Shown: positions 37,046-46,283, counted from the stretch's first letter. The stretch is 64,000 nucleotides of DNA from Bdellovibrionales bacterium (GCA_018646675.1 JABGUH010000046.1:62001-126000); one strand, 5' to 3'. The notes: generated by a model from the letters alone, not told the origin. A program made the numbers and translations.

Positions 37046-37366
37046 GCCGAGAGGGAGGTGGTTGCCGCCGGTTGGCCGCTCTGCAGTCAACGGGAGGAAA
37101 GTCCGGACACCAAATGGCAGCGTAGCGGGTAACCCCCGTCCATCGTGAGGTGAGGACCAGTGCAACAGAAAGGATGTACAGGAGCTTTTAGCTTGCTGTA
37201 GTGAAATCGGGTAAACTCTGCGTGGTGCAAGCTCAAATAGGTCTGCGTTTTAAGGGGGGCCACTCCAAGGCAGACGGGTAGAGTGCACGAGCTTACAGGT
37301 AACTGTAAGCCTAGATGAATGGCAGCTTTTGACAGAATCCGGCTTACTCTCCCTCTCGGCTTTTTT
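37046..37366 (+). ncRNA. rnpB: RNase P RNA (class A)
   Basis: This is the catalytic RNA that trims tRNA 5' leaders. The conserved core GGGAGGAAAGTCCGGAC and the 3' core GACAGAATCCGGCTTA are present. The ends pair perfectly as stem P1 (37046-37057 with 37349-37360), and a T6 tract follows (37361-37366), giving a built-in terminator. Length of about 315 nt and layout fit the bacterial ancestral (A) type. A GC-rich hairpin at 37383-37409 follows it in the spacer before the next gene. Confidence 0.96.
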
Positions 37367-37446
37367 ACCTACGCAAAGCATGCTGCGACGCGGAAGCGCG
37401 TGGCGGCAGATATCTCCACTCCTTTTAGTAATTACTGCTAAATTGA

Positions 37447-37452
37447 TATAAT
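37447..37452 (+). promoter_or_regulatory. Near-consensus -10 box adjoining the start codon
   Basis: TATAAT ends eight bases before the ATG at 37461, and no SD is visible. Transcription would start at or within a base or two of the ATG, as in leaderless mRNAs. Confidence 0.4.
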
Positions 37453-37460
37453 ATATTGTA

Positions 37461-38510
37461 ATGAAAGCTTTTTATCTAATGCTTATGATATTGCTCACCT
37501 GGCAAGTGACAATAACGGTACCTGAGGCATATGCCTTCTCTGAATCTCCTGAATGGAGTAGCTCTCTAAATTGTGCAGAAGAGGGTGCAGTCAAGCTAGA
37601 TCAAGACTATACTATTACCGAAATTGCCAAGATCTGCCTGGCCCAAAGCCCCTCTCTCCCATTCTATGACTATCAAGAGTATTTAGCTGAACTGAAAGCT
37701 TGGAACCCACACATTGCAGGTCAAGAGCTGATCTCTGAAGGAAGCAAGGTCTATCTTCACTATCCAGGCATGTACTACAACTATCGTTATGCCAGACCTC
37801 TAACAACGATGCCGATCAGTCGCAGTAAAAAAAAGAAGTCTGCACCACCTCGCTTTAACCGATTTGGTTTAGGTTTCTTTGTTGTTAACTCTCAAAGTGA
37901 AGTTAAAGAGAAGATTGCAGGTAGCCAAATCACTCTGACCTCTACTCAACACTCTCCTTGGGCAATTGGGAGTTATGCCAGCTATCGTCCAGCCAAAACT
38001 CACTTTTTTCTAACCACCAGTATCTACCTCTCCTCAATCAACTCCACGGTACCCCAAGGAACCATCGAAGCAATTGACTTTCCCTTTGAAATCGGTGGCA
38101 ACGTCTACTTAAAATACAACTTTAAGAAGGTCGGATTTATCCCCTACTTTGGAATAGACTACGAAAAACTATCTACCTACAACTTTGACGACGTCATCAT
38201 AAATGGAGATAAAACTGATGTCCGAACCCATCAAAATTTCTACCTAACGACAGGGATAAATCAACTACTCTCCTTCCGCAGCACTAAGTTCTCTCTTCTA
38301 TTTAGCTACTCACTGAGCATGATAGATAGAAGTACTCAGAAAGGATCTGCCATTCAAGGGTATAAAGGTAACAAATATATCATTCATCTCACCTACCTAC
38401 CCAAGAGCAGCTTCTCTTATAGTGTCTTCTATAAGGAGCACAACCTAACAGGAAGCTCAAATGCACAGTTTCAAAGGGTGGGCATCGCCCTGAACTATAA
38501 CCTCTTTTAA
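37461..38510 (+). CDS. LysM-like outer-membrane protein of unknown function
   Basis: The 349-residue protein has a signal peptide (about 1-25). A small N-terminal domain at about 48-112 resembles LysM (TITEIAKICLAQSPSLPFYD, then LKAWNPHIAGQELISEGSKV), so it may bind peptidoglycan. After a basic linker (SRSKKKKSAPPRF) comes a C-terminal beta-barrel ending in GIALNYNLF with a terminal Phe. No SD precedes the ATG; a TATAAT lies eight bases upstream, so the mRNA may be leaderless. It is the first gene after rnpB. Function unknown; anchoring of outer membrane to cell wall is an inference. Confidence 0.62.
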   Translation: MKAFYLMLMILLTWQVTITVPEAYAFSESPEWSSSLNCAEEGAVKLDQDYTITEIAKICLAQSPSLPFYDYQEYLAELKAWNPHIAGQELISEGSKVYLHYPGMYYNYRYARPLTTMPISRSKKKKSAPPRFNRFGLGFFVVNSQSEVKEKIAGSQITLTSTQHSPWAIGSYASYRPAKTHFFLTTSIYLSSINSTVPQGTIEAIDFPFEIGGNVYLKYNFKKVGFIPYFGIDYEKLSTYNFDDVIINGDKTDVRTHQNFYLTTGINQLLSFRSTKFSLLFSYSLSMIDRSTQKGSAIQGYKGNKYIIHLTYLPKSSFSYSVFYKEHNLTGSSNAQFQRVGIALNYNLF

Positions 38511-38725
38511 TTAGGTACAATGACCTAAAATATTGGCATTTAGCTGAAAACACTCTCAAATCTCACCAAATCACTCTTTTTGCAACTACCTTAAATTATG
38601 AGCAACACTAGATAAGAGTTAGCAGATAAATTTAGATTTCTTTGGGTTAATGCCGAAGTGGTAGAATGTAATAAGTTTTAATCACGACTACTATGATTTC
38701 TATTAATGGCGAAAGGGAGTTTTTG

Positions 38726-40018
38726 ATGAAATCTATCCAAGTGAGTACTGCGCTACTAACAATATTGGCTTCCATCTTACTAACTCCTGAATATGCTTTT
38801 GCAAATAAGGAGATCGGTCGCATTATCCGACTTCAAGGTATAGTAAAAAAAGTAAATGGGCCCGCTCGCCAAGAAGAGTATATTCAAAATGGAGATCGAC
38901 TCTACCAATATGACCAACTACTCACAAGTGATAAGGGTTTTGTAAAAATATTAATGAAAGATGATACTATCTTTCAGCTGGGAGGTAATAGCCACTTTAA
39001 TTTTAATAAATTTAACTTTAAAACTAAAAAAAATCGCCAAGCGTCCTATCAGCTACTCTATGGTAGGTTAAGAAGCCTCTTTACAGTAAAAGCCCGTAAC
39101 AATAAAGATATTAAAATGGAAACACCGACGGTATCAATGGGAATTCGTGGTACCGAATTTATTACCGAGGTATTCGCATTGAGTAAAAACGCCCTCAAGA
39201 GAGGGAAAACTCAAACAGATATTGCACTCCTTTCGGGCAAGCTTAGACTTAAGATGAGAGAGGTGGCCAAGAACAAAGCTGTCCCACAAAATATAGATCT
39301 AGATCCTGGCGAGATATTTCAATCTCAACTTTTTTTTCGCAAGATGAAACATCAAAAAACAATGGCCAAAAGTTCCATCATAAAAAAAATCCCTAAAATG
39401 GCAATAATAAAGCTTAAAAAGAGCTCTGCTCAGGGTGGAAAACTATTTTTGAAAGATACTAAAGCGTACAAGCGAGATGAGGTAAAGGATTTTGAAATAG
39501 TCCGTAAGGTTAATGGACAACAAGCAGCTCTACCCCCGTTAGAAGCAGCAGCTCCCTCCTCTGAGGTAAGACCTAATGAGACACCCGAAGCAAAACCCAA
39601 CGATCCGCCTAGAGCAAGACCTAACCCGCCACCTGAGGTAAAACCTAATGGGGGGACACCTGAAGCAGGACCCAGCGATCCGCCAGCAAGACCTAACCTG
39701 CCACCGGAGACAAAACCCAACGATCCGCCTAGAGCAAGACCTAACCTGCCACCGGAGACAAAACCCAACGATCCGCCAGCAAGACCTAACCTGCCACCGG
39801 AGACAAAACCCAACGATCCGCCAGCAAGACCTAACCTGCCACCGGAGGCAAGACCTAACGATCCGCCAGCAAGACCTAACCTGCCACCTGAGGCAAGACC
39901 TAACCTGCCGCCTGTGGCAAGACCTAACCTGCCGCCTGAGGTAAGACCGAGTGAGACGACCCCTGAGGATAAGAAAAAAAAGCGAATTTCCAAGAAAATA
40001 AAAAAGATGCTCGACTAA
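38726..40018 (+). CDS. FecR-domain secreted protein with Pro-rich tandem-repeat tail
   Basis: The 430-residue product has a signal peptide (about 1-27) and a FecR domain at about 30-190. The domain shows IIRLQGIVKKVNG, the KILMKDDTIFQLGGNS stretch and TPTVSMGIRGTEFITEV, which fit the FecR beta fold. A Lys-rich region follows. The tail (about residue 280-410) is made of PN-x-PPE/PARPN repeats alternating acidic and basic residues. No sigma factor or TonB receptor is nearby, so it is probably a structural or ligand-binding FecR protein rather than an iron-signalling one. Start ATG 38726, SD GGGAG. Confidence 0.8.
   Translation: MKSIQVSTALLTILASILLTPEYAFANKEIGRIIRLQGIVKKVNGPARQEEYIQNGDRLYQYDQLLTSDKGFVKILMKDDTIFQLGGNSHFNFNKFNFKTKKNRQASYQLLYGRLRSLFTVKARNNKDIKMETPTVSMGIRGTEFITEVFALSKNALKRGKTQTDIALLSGKLRLKMREVAKNKAVPQNIDLDPGEIFQSQLFFRKMKHQKTMAKSSIIKKIPKMAIIKLKKSSAQGGKLFLKDTKAYKRDEVKDFEIVRKVNGQQAALPPLEAAAPSSEVRPNETPEAKPNDPPRARPNPPPEVKPNGGTPEAGPSDPPARPNLPPETKPNDPPRARPNLPPETKPNDPPARPNLPPETKPNDPPARPNLPPEARPNDPPARPNLPPEARPNLPPVARPNLPPEVRPSETTPEDKKKKRISKKIKKMLD
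39562..39954 (+). repeat. Tandem repeats (mainly 45 bp) encoding the Pro-rich tail
   Basis: Imperfect in-frame repeats occupy this stretch of the FecR-domain gene. The clearest unit is 45 bp (15 codons, TKPNDPPARPNLPPE). It appears as one 48-bp variant with an extra Arg codon, then two identical 45-bp copies, then a diverged copy. Two 24-bp units follow (ARPNLPPV, ARPNLPPE). Copy number could vary by slippage or recombination without breaking the frame. Confidence 0.85.
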
Positions 40019-40141
40019 AGAGATAAAATGATCATCTCCATGTTGTTCTAAATTAACGAACTAAATCTTACACTCTAAAGATATTACCGGGTTGCATGGT
40101 TGTGCTATCTATCAATCCACAAATATGCTACTGATCAAAGC

Positions 40142-40963
40142 ATGCAGACAAAATTGACCTCCCTTCTGATTACGACCCTGCTCTCATTCAACGTGATGGG
40201 GGCAATAGATATTTTATCCACCTCTACCCAGCGCTTTAAACCCAATCGGTTCACATGCGCACGAAAAGGGATCTGCTCTCTTAAACAGTTTGCCCTAACT
40301 ACCTACGACAAAAGAATAACGCTACCCTCTGATCAGCGTTATCAACCATTTTACAGCACCGATGTTCGGATGCGAGTTAAAACCAAAACGCTCTCTACCC
40401 TAACTGACTATGGCGTTGTCCAGTACATTCGCGGCTGCATGTTTGAATCCTATCTAAAGGATGGGAAACTGATACGCATGATGAATATCTCCCGCACCCA
40501 CTTTGGCGAAGGAAGAACTTTTAATCACTCCGGTTGGGAGATCGACTCTGACAGTAGTGACCCTGTCTATACCGCATGGGAGGATTATGGTCGCTTTTCA
40601 CTCTATCGCTGGAATAAAAATCCTCGCTCGCTGGAACCCCAGGGCAGCACCTACTACGTAAGAGAGCTCCCTCCCCACCCAACCGTCTTTGCGACCGATA
40701 TGCCCGGGCCGGCCAGCTACACCTATAACAAGTATGATCAGCTATGGCACGCCAAGAATGCCTCTTTAGAATTTCAAACCTGTCTATTTAAGATAGCAGA
40801 TCTACCCGATCTTACTGATCCGACAGGCAGCAATATCGACAAATCAAAAGCGCTGAAGTGTTTTAACTGGGAGCTGAAAAAGGTATATAATTTTAAGGCG
40901 AAACAGTTTGAAAGTAGCAGTAAAATTGATCCATTCTGCCAACAACAAAATGAGAGTAGATAA
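40142..40963 (+). CDS. Secreted protein of unknown function
   Basis: The 273-residue protein has a signal peptide (about 1-20, LLITTLLSFNVMGAI). A globular region follows with four or five Cys residues (FTCARKGICSL; IRGCMFES; EFQTCLFK; KCFNWEL), consistent with disulphides in the periplasm or outside the cell. No known domain recognised. ATG 40142 was chosen; no SD is obvious and a TATGCT lies 12 bases upstream. It lies between the FecR-domain gene and the convergent thioredoxin gene. Confidence 0.55.
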   Translation: MQTKLTSLLITTLLSFNVMGAIDILSTSTQRFKPNRFTCARKGICSLKQFALTTYDKRITLPSDQRYQPFYSTDVRMRVKTKTLSTLTDYGVVQYIRGCMFESYLKDGKLIRMMNISRTHFGEGRTFNHSGWEIDSDSSDPVYTAWEDYGRFSLYRWNKNPRSLEPQGSTYYVRELPPHPTVFATDMPGPASYTYNKYDQLWHAKNASLEFQTCLFKIADLPDLTDPTGSNIDKSKALKCFNWELKKVYNFKAKQFESSSKIDPFCQQQNESR

Positions 40964-40967
40964 CTCC

Positions 40968-41408
40968 CTAGCCCTCAATAAAAGCAATCGCTAATACCAA
41001 AGCCACAACAACAAAAGCGATAATACCATGAAAAAGATAACTCTTTTTCGGCTCCGGCTGCTTGAACTCTCCATGCTCTAAGAAATATGAATCATTTAAA
41101 TTATTAATCACAAATTGTAAGTTACCCAGCGGTGTTGCCCCATTTAAGGTGTAGACAATTGCCCTTTTCTTACAAAAGTGAAAGGTCGGTACACTACGAA
41201 TGCCAAAGTGTTGAGCCAGCTCTGGTGAAAGAGCGGTATCCACTTTATAAATGGGAAAATCAGGATTATCTGTTGCCAACTTATCCATCACCGGCCCCAT
41301 CGACTTACATGGCCCACAAGTCGGAGATGAAAATTGAATCAGATAGTGGCCACGTCTTTTGGCGACCTTCTCAAAATTATTATTCGACAACTCTTTTACT
41401 GCTACCAT
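40968..41408 (-). CDS. Thioredoxin with C-terminal membrane anchor
   Basis: The 146-residue protein has a thioredoxin fold with active site CGPC (Cys31 and Cys34, in SSPTCGPCKSMG) and the cis-Pro segment RSVPTFHF. Unusually, it ends in a single hydrophobic helix (about 124-144, FHGIIAFVVVALVLAIAFIE), so the redox domain would be tail-anchored on the cytoplasmic face. No N-terminal signal is present. It may reduce disulphides of membrane proteins. SD AAAGGA. Stops are convergent with the upstream secreted-protein gene, four bases apart. Confidence 0.85.
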   Translation of the reverse strand: MVAVKELSNNNFEKVAKRRGHYLIQFSSPTCGPCKSMGPVMDKLATDNPDFPIYKVDTALSPELAQHFGIRSVPTFHFCKKRAIVYTLNGATPLGNLQFVINNLNDSYFLEHGEFKQPEPKKSYLFHGIIAFVVVALVLAIAFIEG

Positions 41409-41425
41409 TTTCCAATCCTTTAAAA

Positions 41426-42331
41426 CTATAACTCATGGGGAGAAATTTCTGGATAACTCCCCTGAGGGGATTGCGTAATCCACTGTTTAATCTGACTCAA
41501 CATTGCCGGGGTATCTTCCGGCAGTACCCCTCCCAGTGGGTGCTGATTAGAGACATGATTAGCACGAAAAATGACTCTTCCATGCTGAGGATCGATCCGC
41601 TCTAACATATCATGCATCTCACTTAAGAGCTCTCTTACAGTTAAGGGAGTTAATCCTCCCTGCTTAATCTGGCGAGCATAAGGAGTTCCAGGAACCGGAA
41701 TGGTGGTTAGAAAGGAGAAGAAGTCAGGACTCATCTGGGAGACAGTCTCGCCGCTTTTTTCTACATGCTCACGACTAAACTCCCTTCCTCCCAATCCCAA
41801 CATGGCGATGACCGAACTCTGCCAACCACCACTACGTAACTTATCAGATGCCTCCACCATATCGCTGGCGCTATTGCCCTTGACCACCATCTTTAATACC
41901 TGATCACTGCCTGACTCTAATCCCAGATAGGCGAGGTTAAGATTTAGTTTTGCTAGTAGTATTAACTCCGGCACTGATTTCTCTAAAATATTAGGGGCCG
42001 TGGCATAGATTCCAACTCGTCGTAGGTTGGGCAATTTATGGTTTAGATGCTCCAGCACCGGCACCAACGTATCCATCGGTGCCCCCAAGGCATCTCCATC
42101 ACAAAAAAACACTTTTAATGGAGCAGTATCACCATAATACTTCGCTGCTTGATCAATCTCACCCTTTAAACTCTCCACAGATCGAACGGTGTACGTTTTT
42201 GAGCGGTACATATTACAGAAGGTACAACGGTTATGTGAGCAGCCTAAAGTGAGCTGCAAAAGAAGACTGTGCGCCTCAGAAGGGGGGCGGAAAACCGGTG
42301 TTGAATAGTCGAGAGGAAAGAGAAAATCCAT
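41426..42331 (-). CDS. Radical SAM protein with CX4CX2C motif
   Basis: The 301-residue protein carries a cluster motif GCSHNRCTFC near residue 31-39. Counting gives CX4CX2C rather than the standard CX3CX2C, a variant found in some radical SAM groups. Downstream it has GDALGAPMDTLV and the radical SAM fold elements NLAYLGLESGSDQVLKMVVK and VSNQHPLGG. Function unknown. It is cytoplasmic and begins 18 bases after the OMP gene ends. Confidence 0.8.
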   Translation of the reverse strand: MDFLFPLDYSTPVFRPPSEAHSLLLQLTLGCSHNRCTFCNMYRSKTYTVRSVESLKGEIDQAAKYYGDTAPLKVFFCDGDALGAPMDTLVPVLEHLNHKLPNLRRVGIYATAPNILEKSVPELILLAKLNLNLAYLGLESGSDQVLKMVVKGNSASDMVEASDKLRSGGWQSSVIAMLGLGGREFSREHVEKSGETVSQMSPDFFSFLTTIPVPGTPYARQIKQGGLTPLTVRELLSEMHDMLERIDPQHGRVIFRANHVSNQHPLGGVLPEDTPAMLSQIKQWITQSPQGSYPEISPHEL

Positions 42332-42349
42332 CAGGTAGTAATACCCCGA

Positions 42350-43498
42350 TTAAGTCTCAAAGGCAAAATCAAGCAGACTTAGGTAGATAAACGCCCGGCT
42401 TCCCTTCTCCTGCTTGTAGTCTCTACCCAACTCCACGCCATAAAATCCAGCAGTCAGTTTAAACGGCCAGAGGGAGACGGTTGCGCCATAACTAATATAG
42501 CCCTCACTCATGCCGGCCATCAATCTAATCAATGGAATACCAATATCAAATCCAAGATGAAACTTACGCTGCCAAGGCATGGCAACATTGAGTGGGTGAA
42601 GATCCATCGAGATGGAGTAGTCCAGCAACATAAAGTCCTGCCGCCAGGTGATCCCTGTATTAATATACATATCTTGGCGAGGAATATCCTGAGTGCCACT
42701 TATTTTTCGAAAGCGAGTATCAGCAATATCCAGGACAGAGAGTCCCCAAGAGAGCTCTGAATACTGGGTGGAGTAGATCCACTCTAAACCAAAATCTCCC
42801 CCCCACGCCTTACCTTTGGAGTAGCCCAGAGCATTGCGCAGCGCAGTAAAGTCTCCCCCATCAGCAAGTAAAATAGTATTGCTCAACTCAGTACCAAAAA
42901 GATCATAACTACTATCAAGTCCCTGCCGATTGATACTTTTTAGGGCGATCCCAATTGATAGACGCTTGCCCGGTGAGGTCTTCTTGCCAGAGGTGCTAAT
43001 CCCCCCACTACCAATAGAGTGGGAAAAACCAATGATAAATCCCCGATCCAGTCGATAGTCGATATCCATCATTGGATGGACATTATTTCGCAGAACGACA
43101 CTGGTGCTGGAGCTGGCAAACATCACCATTCCAACCGGACCAAATTTTATGCCAGGGGATGCGGCGGCATTAAAGTAGACCGGAAATCCCATCAGACGCT
43201 CACCAATTTTTGAGGCGTCACTACTGGGAAACTTCTTAAAACGGTTCATGTCATCTAGTGCACTGACCACCCCAACTTGAGGATTGATCGGACTCAGACG
43301 AAGGCCGGCATTTCTTCCTAGGGCGGCAGGGTTATAAAAAAGGGTGTACTCATCATCGGCCCGAGCAGTAAAAGCATCCCCCATTAATAGAGCGTAAGGG
43401 CTGCGCATTAGATGGATAATCTCTTTAGCTTCACCGCTCAACCAAGCCAGCAAAGAGATAAAAATGGTTAATGTAACAAAGCGTCCCACCTGCATCAT
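42350..43498 (-). CDS. PorV/UPF0164-like outer-membrane protein
   Basis: The 382-residue protein has a signal peptide (about 1-24). The N-terminal segment SPYALLMGDAFTARADDEYT is followed by LFYNPAALGRNAG. That is close to the MGGAFVAVADDxxALYWNPAG pattern known in PorV/UPF0164-type barrels. The remainder is a beta-barrel ending LSLLDFAFET. The ATG overlaps the stop of the upstream lipoprotein gene by four bases. A secretion or lipid-related role is possible; none is shown. Confidence 0.72.
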   Translation of the reverse strand: MMQVGRFVTLTIFISLLAWLSGEAKEIIHLMRSPYALLMGDAFTARADDEYTLFYNPAALGRNAGLRLSPINPQVGVVSALDDMNRFKKFPSSDASKIGERLMGFPVYFNAAASPGIKFGPVGMVMFASSSTSVVLRNNVHPMMDIDYRLDRGFIIGFSHSIGSGGISTSGKKTSPGKRLSIGIALKSINRQGLDSSYDLFGTELSNTILLADGGDFTALRNALGYSKGKAWGGDFGLEWIYSTQYSELSWGLSVLDIADTRFRKISGTQDIPRQDMYINTGITWRQDFMLLDYSISMDLHPLNVAMPWQRKFHLGFDIGIPLIRLMAGMSEGYISYGATVSLWPFKLTAGFYGVELGRDYKQEKGSRAFIYLSLLDFAFET

Positions 43499-44475
43499 GG
43501 TAACATCACCTCATACATAAATGCGTAGTAGAGCTGCAGATAGCGATCCGTTCCGGAATTTTCACTCTCACAGCGTGCTTGACTCTGTACTGCCAAAATA
43601 GTTGCGATATCGGGATCAGCATTGATCACATCTGCTTTGTAGCCATCAATTAACACTTCTAAACCAGCCATGACATTAAAATTATCTCCCGCAAAGCTGG
43701 AAATAACATCAGGAAAAATATCCGTAAAATTGTTTAGCAGCACTACTCCTTGGCAGAGGCGAGCCACCTTGGTAGCAGCAGGATTAAAGTCGTTGTGACC
43801 AGTTCCGGCTGATCCACAATTATTACCGGCCGCAAGCCCATCCAAATAAGCCGCCATGGTAGTAGCAGCAGGATTGAAGGTAATCGCATTGTCATAATCA
43901 AAAAAACAGGTATTGCTCCCCTGCGCTCCTTCACCCTTGGCACCAAGACTATTGGTATTTCCGTAGTAGTAACTAAACTTACCAAGCTGTGCCATCAACA
44001 TATACATCAACTGAGCATTAATATCACCTGCATCATTGCTGTTAAAGTGAGTCTGCCGAAGAGCAGCAGTGGGGTTTTTGGTTGAAGCGATCCCTCCAGC
44101 ATAGAGTAAAATATCAATTGCGGTCTGCAAAGATTCATACTGAGTATCATCAGCAGCACTCATGGCACTGGTAGATAATGTAGAGGCTCCAGTCAAACCA
44201 GTAAAGTCTCCCAAATCCTTCCCAAAAAAGGTCAACTCATTAAAGCCGGCGGCACAGGCGTAGGCTGATGCTAAAGTCTTAAGGTAAGAGGCATTACTGT
44301 TCTGACGGCCCACATCCTCCAAAATCGAGATGGCGGAACTACAGTTACTACTACTTAGATGGATATTGGCCGAAAGAATAGCCTCTGCTACCTTTTCATC
44401 AGTAGATTGACTACAGCCCCCCCCAATAAATAGTAGTAACAATATAAAAGTGAGTTTATTTATATAGAGCTTCAC
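43495..44475 (-). CDS. Lipoprotein of unknown function
   Basis: The 326-residue protein has a lipobox (IGGGCSQS, Cys about residue 21), so it is lipidated. The mature region is helical with repeated Ala/Asn-rich segments (SSNCSSAISILEDVGRQN; LKTLASAYACAAGFNEL) suggesting TPR-like hairpins, plus Cys residues that may pair. GTG start 44475 with SD GGAGG. It overlaps the PorV-like gene by four bases, so lipoprotein and barrel are likely partners, but no homologue is recognised. Confidence 0.62.
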   Translation of the reverse strand: MKLYINKLTFILLLLFIGGGCSQSTDEKVAEAILSANIHLSSSNCSSAISILEDVGRQNSNASYLKTLASAYACAAGFNELTFFGKDLGDFTGLTGASTLSTSAMSAADDTQYESLQTAIDILLYAGGIASTKNPTAALRQTHFNSNDAGDINAQLMYMLMAQLGKFSYYYGNTNSLGAKGEGAQGSNTCFFDYDNAITFNPAATTMAAYLDGLAAGNNCGSAGTGHNDFNPAATKVARLCQGVVLLNNFTDIFPDVISSFAGDNFNVMAGLEVLIDGYKADVINADPDIATILAVQSQARCESENSGTDRYLQLYYAFMYEVMLP

Positions 44476-44542
44476 CTAACAGACCTCCCTGACTCTTATT
44501 GTCTGATAAATCCAGATGAAGATAAAGAGAGGTAGAAGGTGC

Positions 44543-45781
44543 CTATTTTTCCTGATTCAAATACTCAACTACCAAATTAATCGCTTCGGCAAATGGTCGC
44601 TCCTCTAAAACCAGACTAATTCGCGCACAGTTTGGGGTGCCAAAGTCAGCAGTTGGTACTAACGCAACTCCATGTTTTTCCAGCAGATCACTACAGATGT
44701 CAGTCGCATAGTCCGAGATCTCCTCTGTCTCCTCCGAACTTTTAGCAAAACGCTGAAACATGGGGGTGGTGGAGAAATCTACTAAAAAATAAAAAGCGGA
44801 AGTGGATTGATACCAACAATTTGATAGATCTGCTTGGCGAAAACTTTCACGTAGAGAGCGGGCATTATTTCTCAGCTGATTACGAATCGGCTCCAGAAAT
44901 GTCGAGATCAGATCAAAATCCAGCTCAACCAAGGCCCGTTGTACCAAGGTATTGGCCCCAGAAGTAGTCTGGCCCTGCAGTCGCCCAATAGCTGCGATCA
45001 GCTCTGCCGGTGCAATAGTGAAACCAATTCTAAGTCCTGTACAAGCCATATTTTTTGAGATCCCATCAACAATAATGGTGCGATTTAATAGCTCGGGGTA
45101 GAGCTGATAAAAATATGTTGGGCCAGGATCAAAGTAGGAGAGATCAAAATAGATCTCATCACTAATTACCGAGACCTCTTGGTGCTCCAAAAGCATTTTA
45201 CCAAAACGCTCCATCCAATCCTTGGGATAGTGAATGCCAGTAGGGTTATTTGGACTATTAACTATAATCGCCCTAGTTTTAGGGGTGATCGCCTTTTCAA
45301 TCTCCGCAATGGACGGGATAAACTGATCATAAAGAGTACTTGAAACCACCTTGGCAACCCCTCCCCACAACTCCACCAAAGGGCGATAGGTTAACCAGTA
45401 GGGAGCGATCAGAATTACCTCATCTCCTGGATTTACCAGTGCGCCTAAAGCATTGCCTAAAGCGTGCTTGCCACCGTTGGAGATGGCACAATCCAGCTTG
45501 GCTTCCAAAGGAGAGTTTTCCAAATCTCTTGTCGCAAAAAATCTATGAAGAAACTTATCCCGTAGCTCACGGATACCGGGAACTGGGGCGTACTGAAAAC
45601 TCTTTAGGAAATTCAACTCTCCTCGCATTAGCTCAATTAACTCACTCATTGGCTTGCATGGAAGCTGTCCGGCAGTAAGATTATAGATCTTCCGCCCCTC
45701 TTCTGCCAAGGCCACCGCCTTAGCATTTAATTTTAAAGTTATACTCTCATTAATCCCTTTAACACGGTAGCTTTGCAACAT
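44543..45781 (-). CDS. Class I/II pyridoxal-phosphate aminotransferase
   Basis: The 412-residue protein has the fold type I signatures of aspartate aminotransferase relatives: SNGGKHALGNALGAL, NSPNNPTGIHYPKDW, VISDEIYFDLSYFD and the PLP lysine in VDGISKNMACTGLRIGF. A C-terminal PTADFGTPNCARISL carries the substrate-carboxylate Arg. The most likely activity is aspartate or aromatic amino acid transamination; substrate cannot be fixed by eye. The start is ATG 45781 with SD GGAGA. Confidence 0.87.
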   Translation of the reverse strand: MLQSYRVKGINESITLKLNAKAVALAEEGRKIYNLTAGQLPCKPMSELIELMRGELNFLKSFQYAPVPGIRELRDKFLHRFFATRDLENSPLEAKLDCAISNGGKHALGNALGALVNPGDEVILIAPYWLTYRPLVELWGGVAKVVSSTLYDQFIPSIAEIEKAITPKTRAIIVNSPNNPTGIHYPKDWMERFGKMLLEHQEVSVISDEIYFDLSYFDPGPTYFYQLYPELLNRTIIVDGISKNMACTGLRIGFTIAPAELIAAIGRLQGQTTSGANTLVQRALVELDFDLISTFLEPIRNQLRNNARSLRESFRQADLSNCWYQSTSAFYFLVDFSTTPMFQRFAKSSEETEEISDYATDICSDLLEKHGVALVPTADFGTPNCARISLVLEERPFAEAINLVVEYLNQEK

Positions 45782-45812
45782 CTCTTCTCTCCTAAAATCA
45801 ATCCTGAAAAAA

Positions 45813-46283
45813 TTATAAATATTTCAATATAGTGGGTGGAACAAAAGGGGAAGCATCTCCACCATGCTGTAAGATCTCCCGCACCAAAGTAGAAGAGAGA
45901 AAATAGTAATCACCATTGGTCATTAAAAATAGCGTCTCAATATCTTCGTACAACTTCTTGTTCATCGAAGCCATCTGAAACTCAATATCAAAATCACCAG
46001 TGGGGCGCAATCCTCGTACAATCGCCCCGATATTGTTGTTTTTGGCATAATCTACGACCAGGCCATCCCAATGATCTACACTTACTGCTGATTCATCCGC
46101 AAAAAGCTCCTCCAGCATCTTAAGGCGGAGCGCCCGTGAGAGCAGTGGCTCCTTTGAAGGAGGAACTGCCAAAAGAATCGTCACCTGATCAAAAACAGTC
46201 AGGGCCCGTTTGACAACATCATAATGGCCATTAGTAAAAGGATCGAAAGTTCCGGCATAGATGGCATGCTGTTTTTTATTCAT
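45813..46283 (-). CDS. coaD: Phosphopantetheine adenylyltransferase CoaD
   Basis: CoaD adds AMP to 4'-phosphopantetheine in the penultimate step of CoA synthesis. The 156-residue protein has the nucleotidyltransferase motif AGTFDPFTNGHYD, the RGLRPTGDFDIEFQMASMN stretch and YFLSSTLVREILQHGG, all diagnostic of CoaD. ATG 46283 gives normal family length; upstream in-frame ATG 46298 would add five residues. It lies directly after rsmD, a pairing seen in many bacteria. Confidence 0.95.
   Translation of the reverse strand: MNKKQHAIYAGTFDPFTNGHYDVVKRALTVFDQVTILLAVPPSKEPLLSRALRLKMLEELFADESAVSVDHWDGLVVDYAKNNNIGAIVRGLRPTGDFDIEFQMASMNKKLYEDIETLFLMTNGDYYFLSSTLVREILQHGGDASPFVPPTILKYL

Noticed and set aside
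36905-37165. Minus-strand open frame overlapping the rnpB region
   Set aside because: It lies across the RNase P RNA, whose structure and conserved cores are clear; the frame has no SD or recognisable domain.
39430-39993. Minus-strand Gly/Leu-rich open frame
   Set aside because: It is the antisense of the proline-rich tandem repeats and reads as low-complexity repeats.
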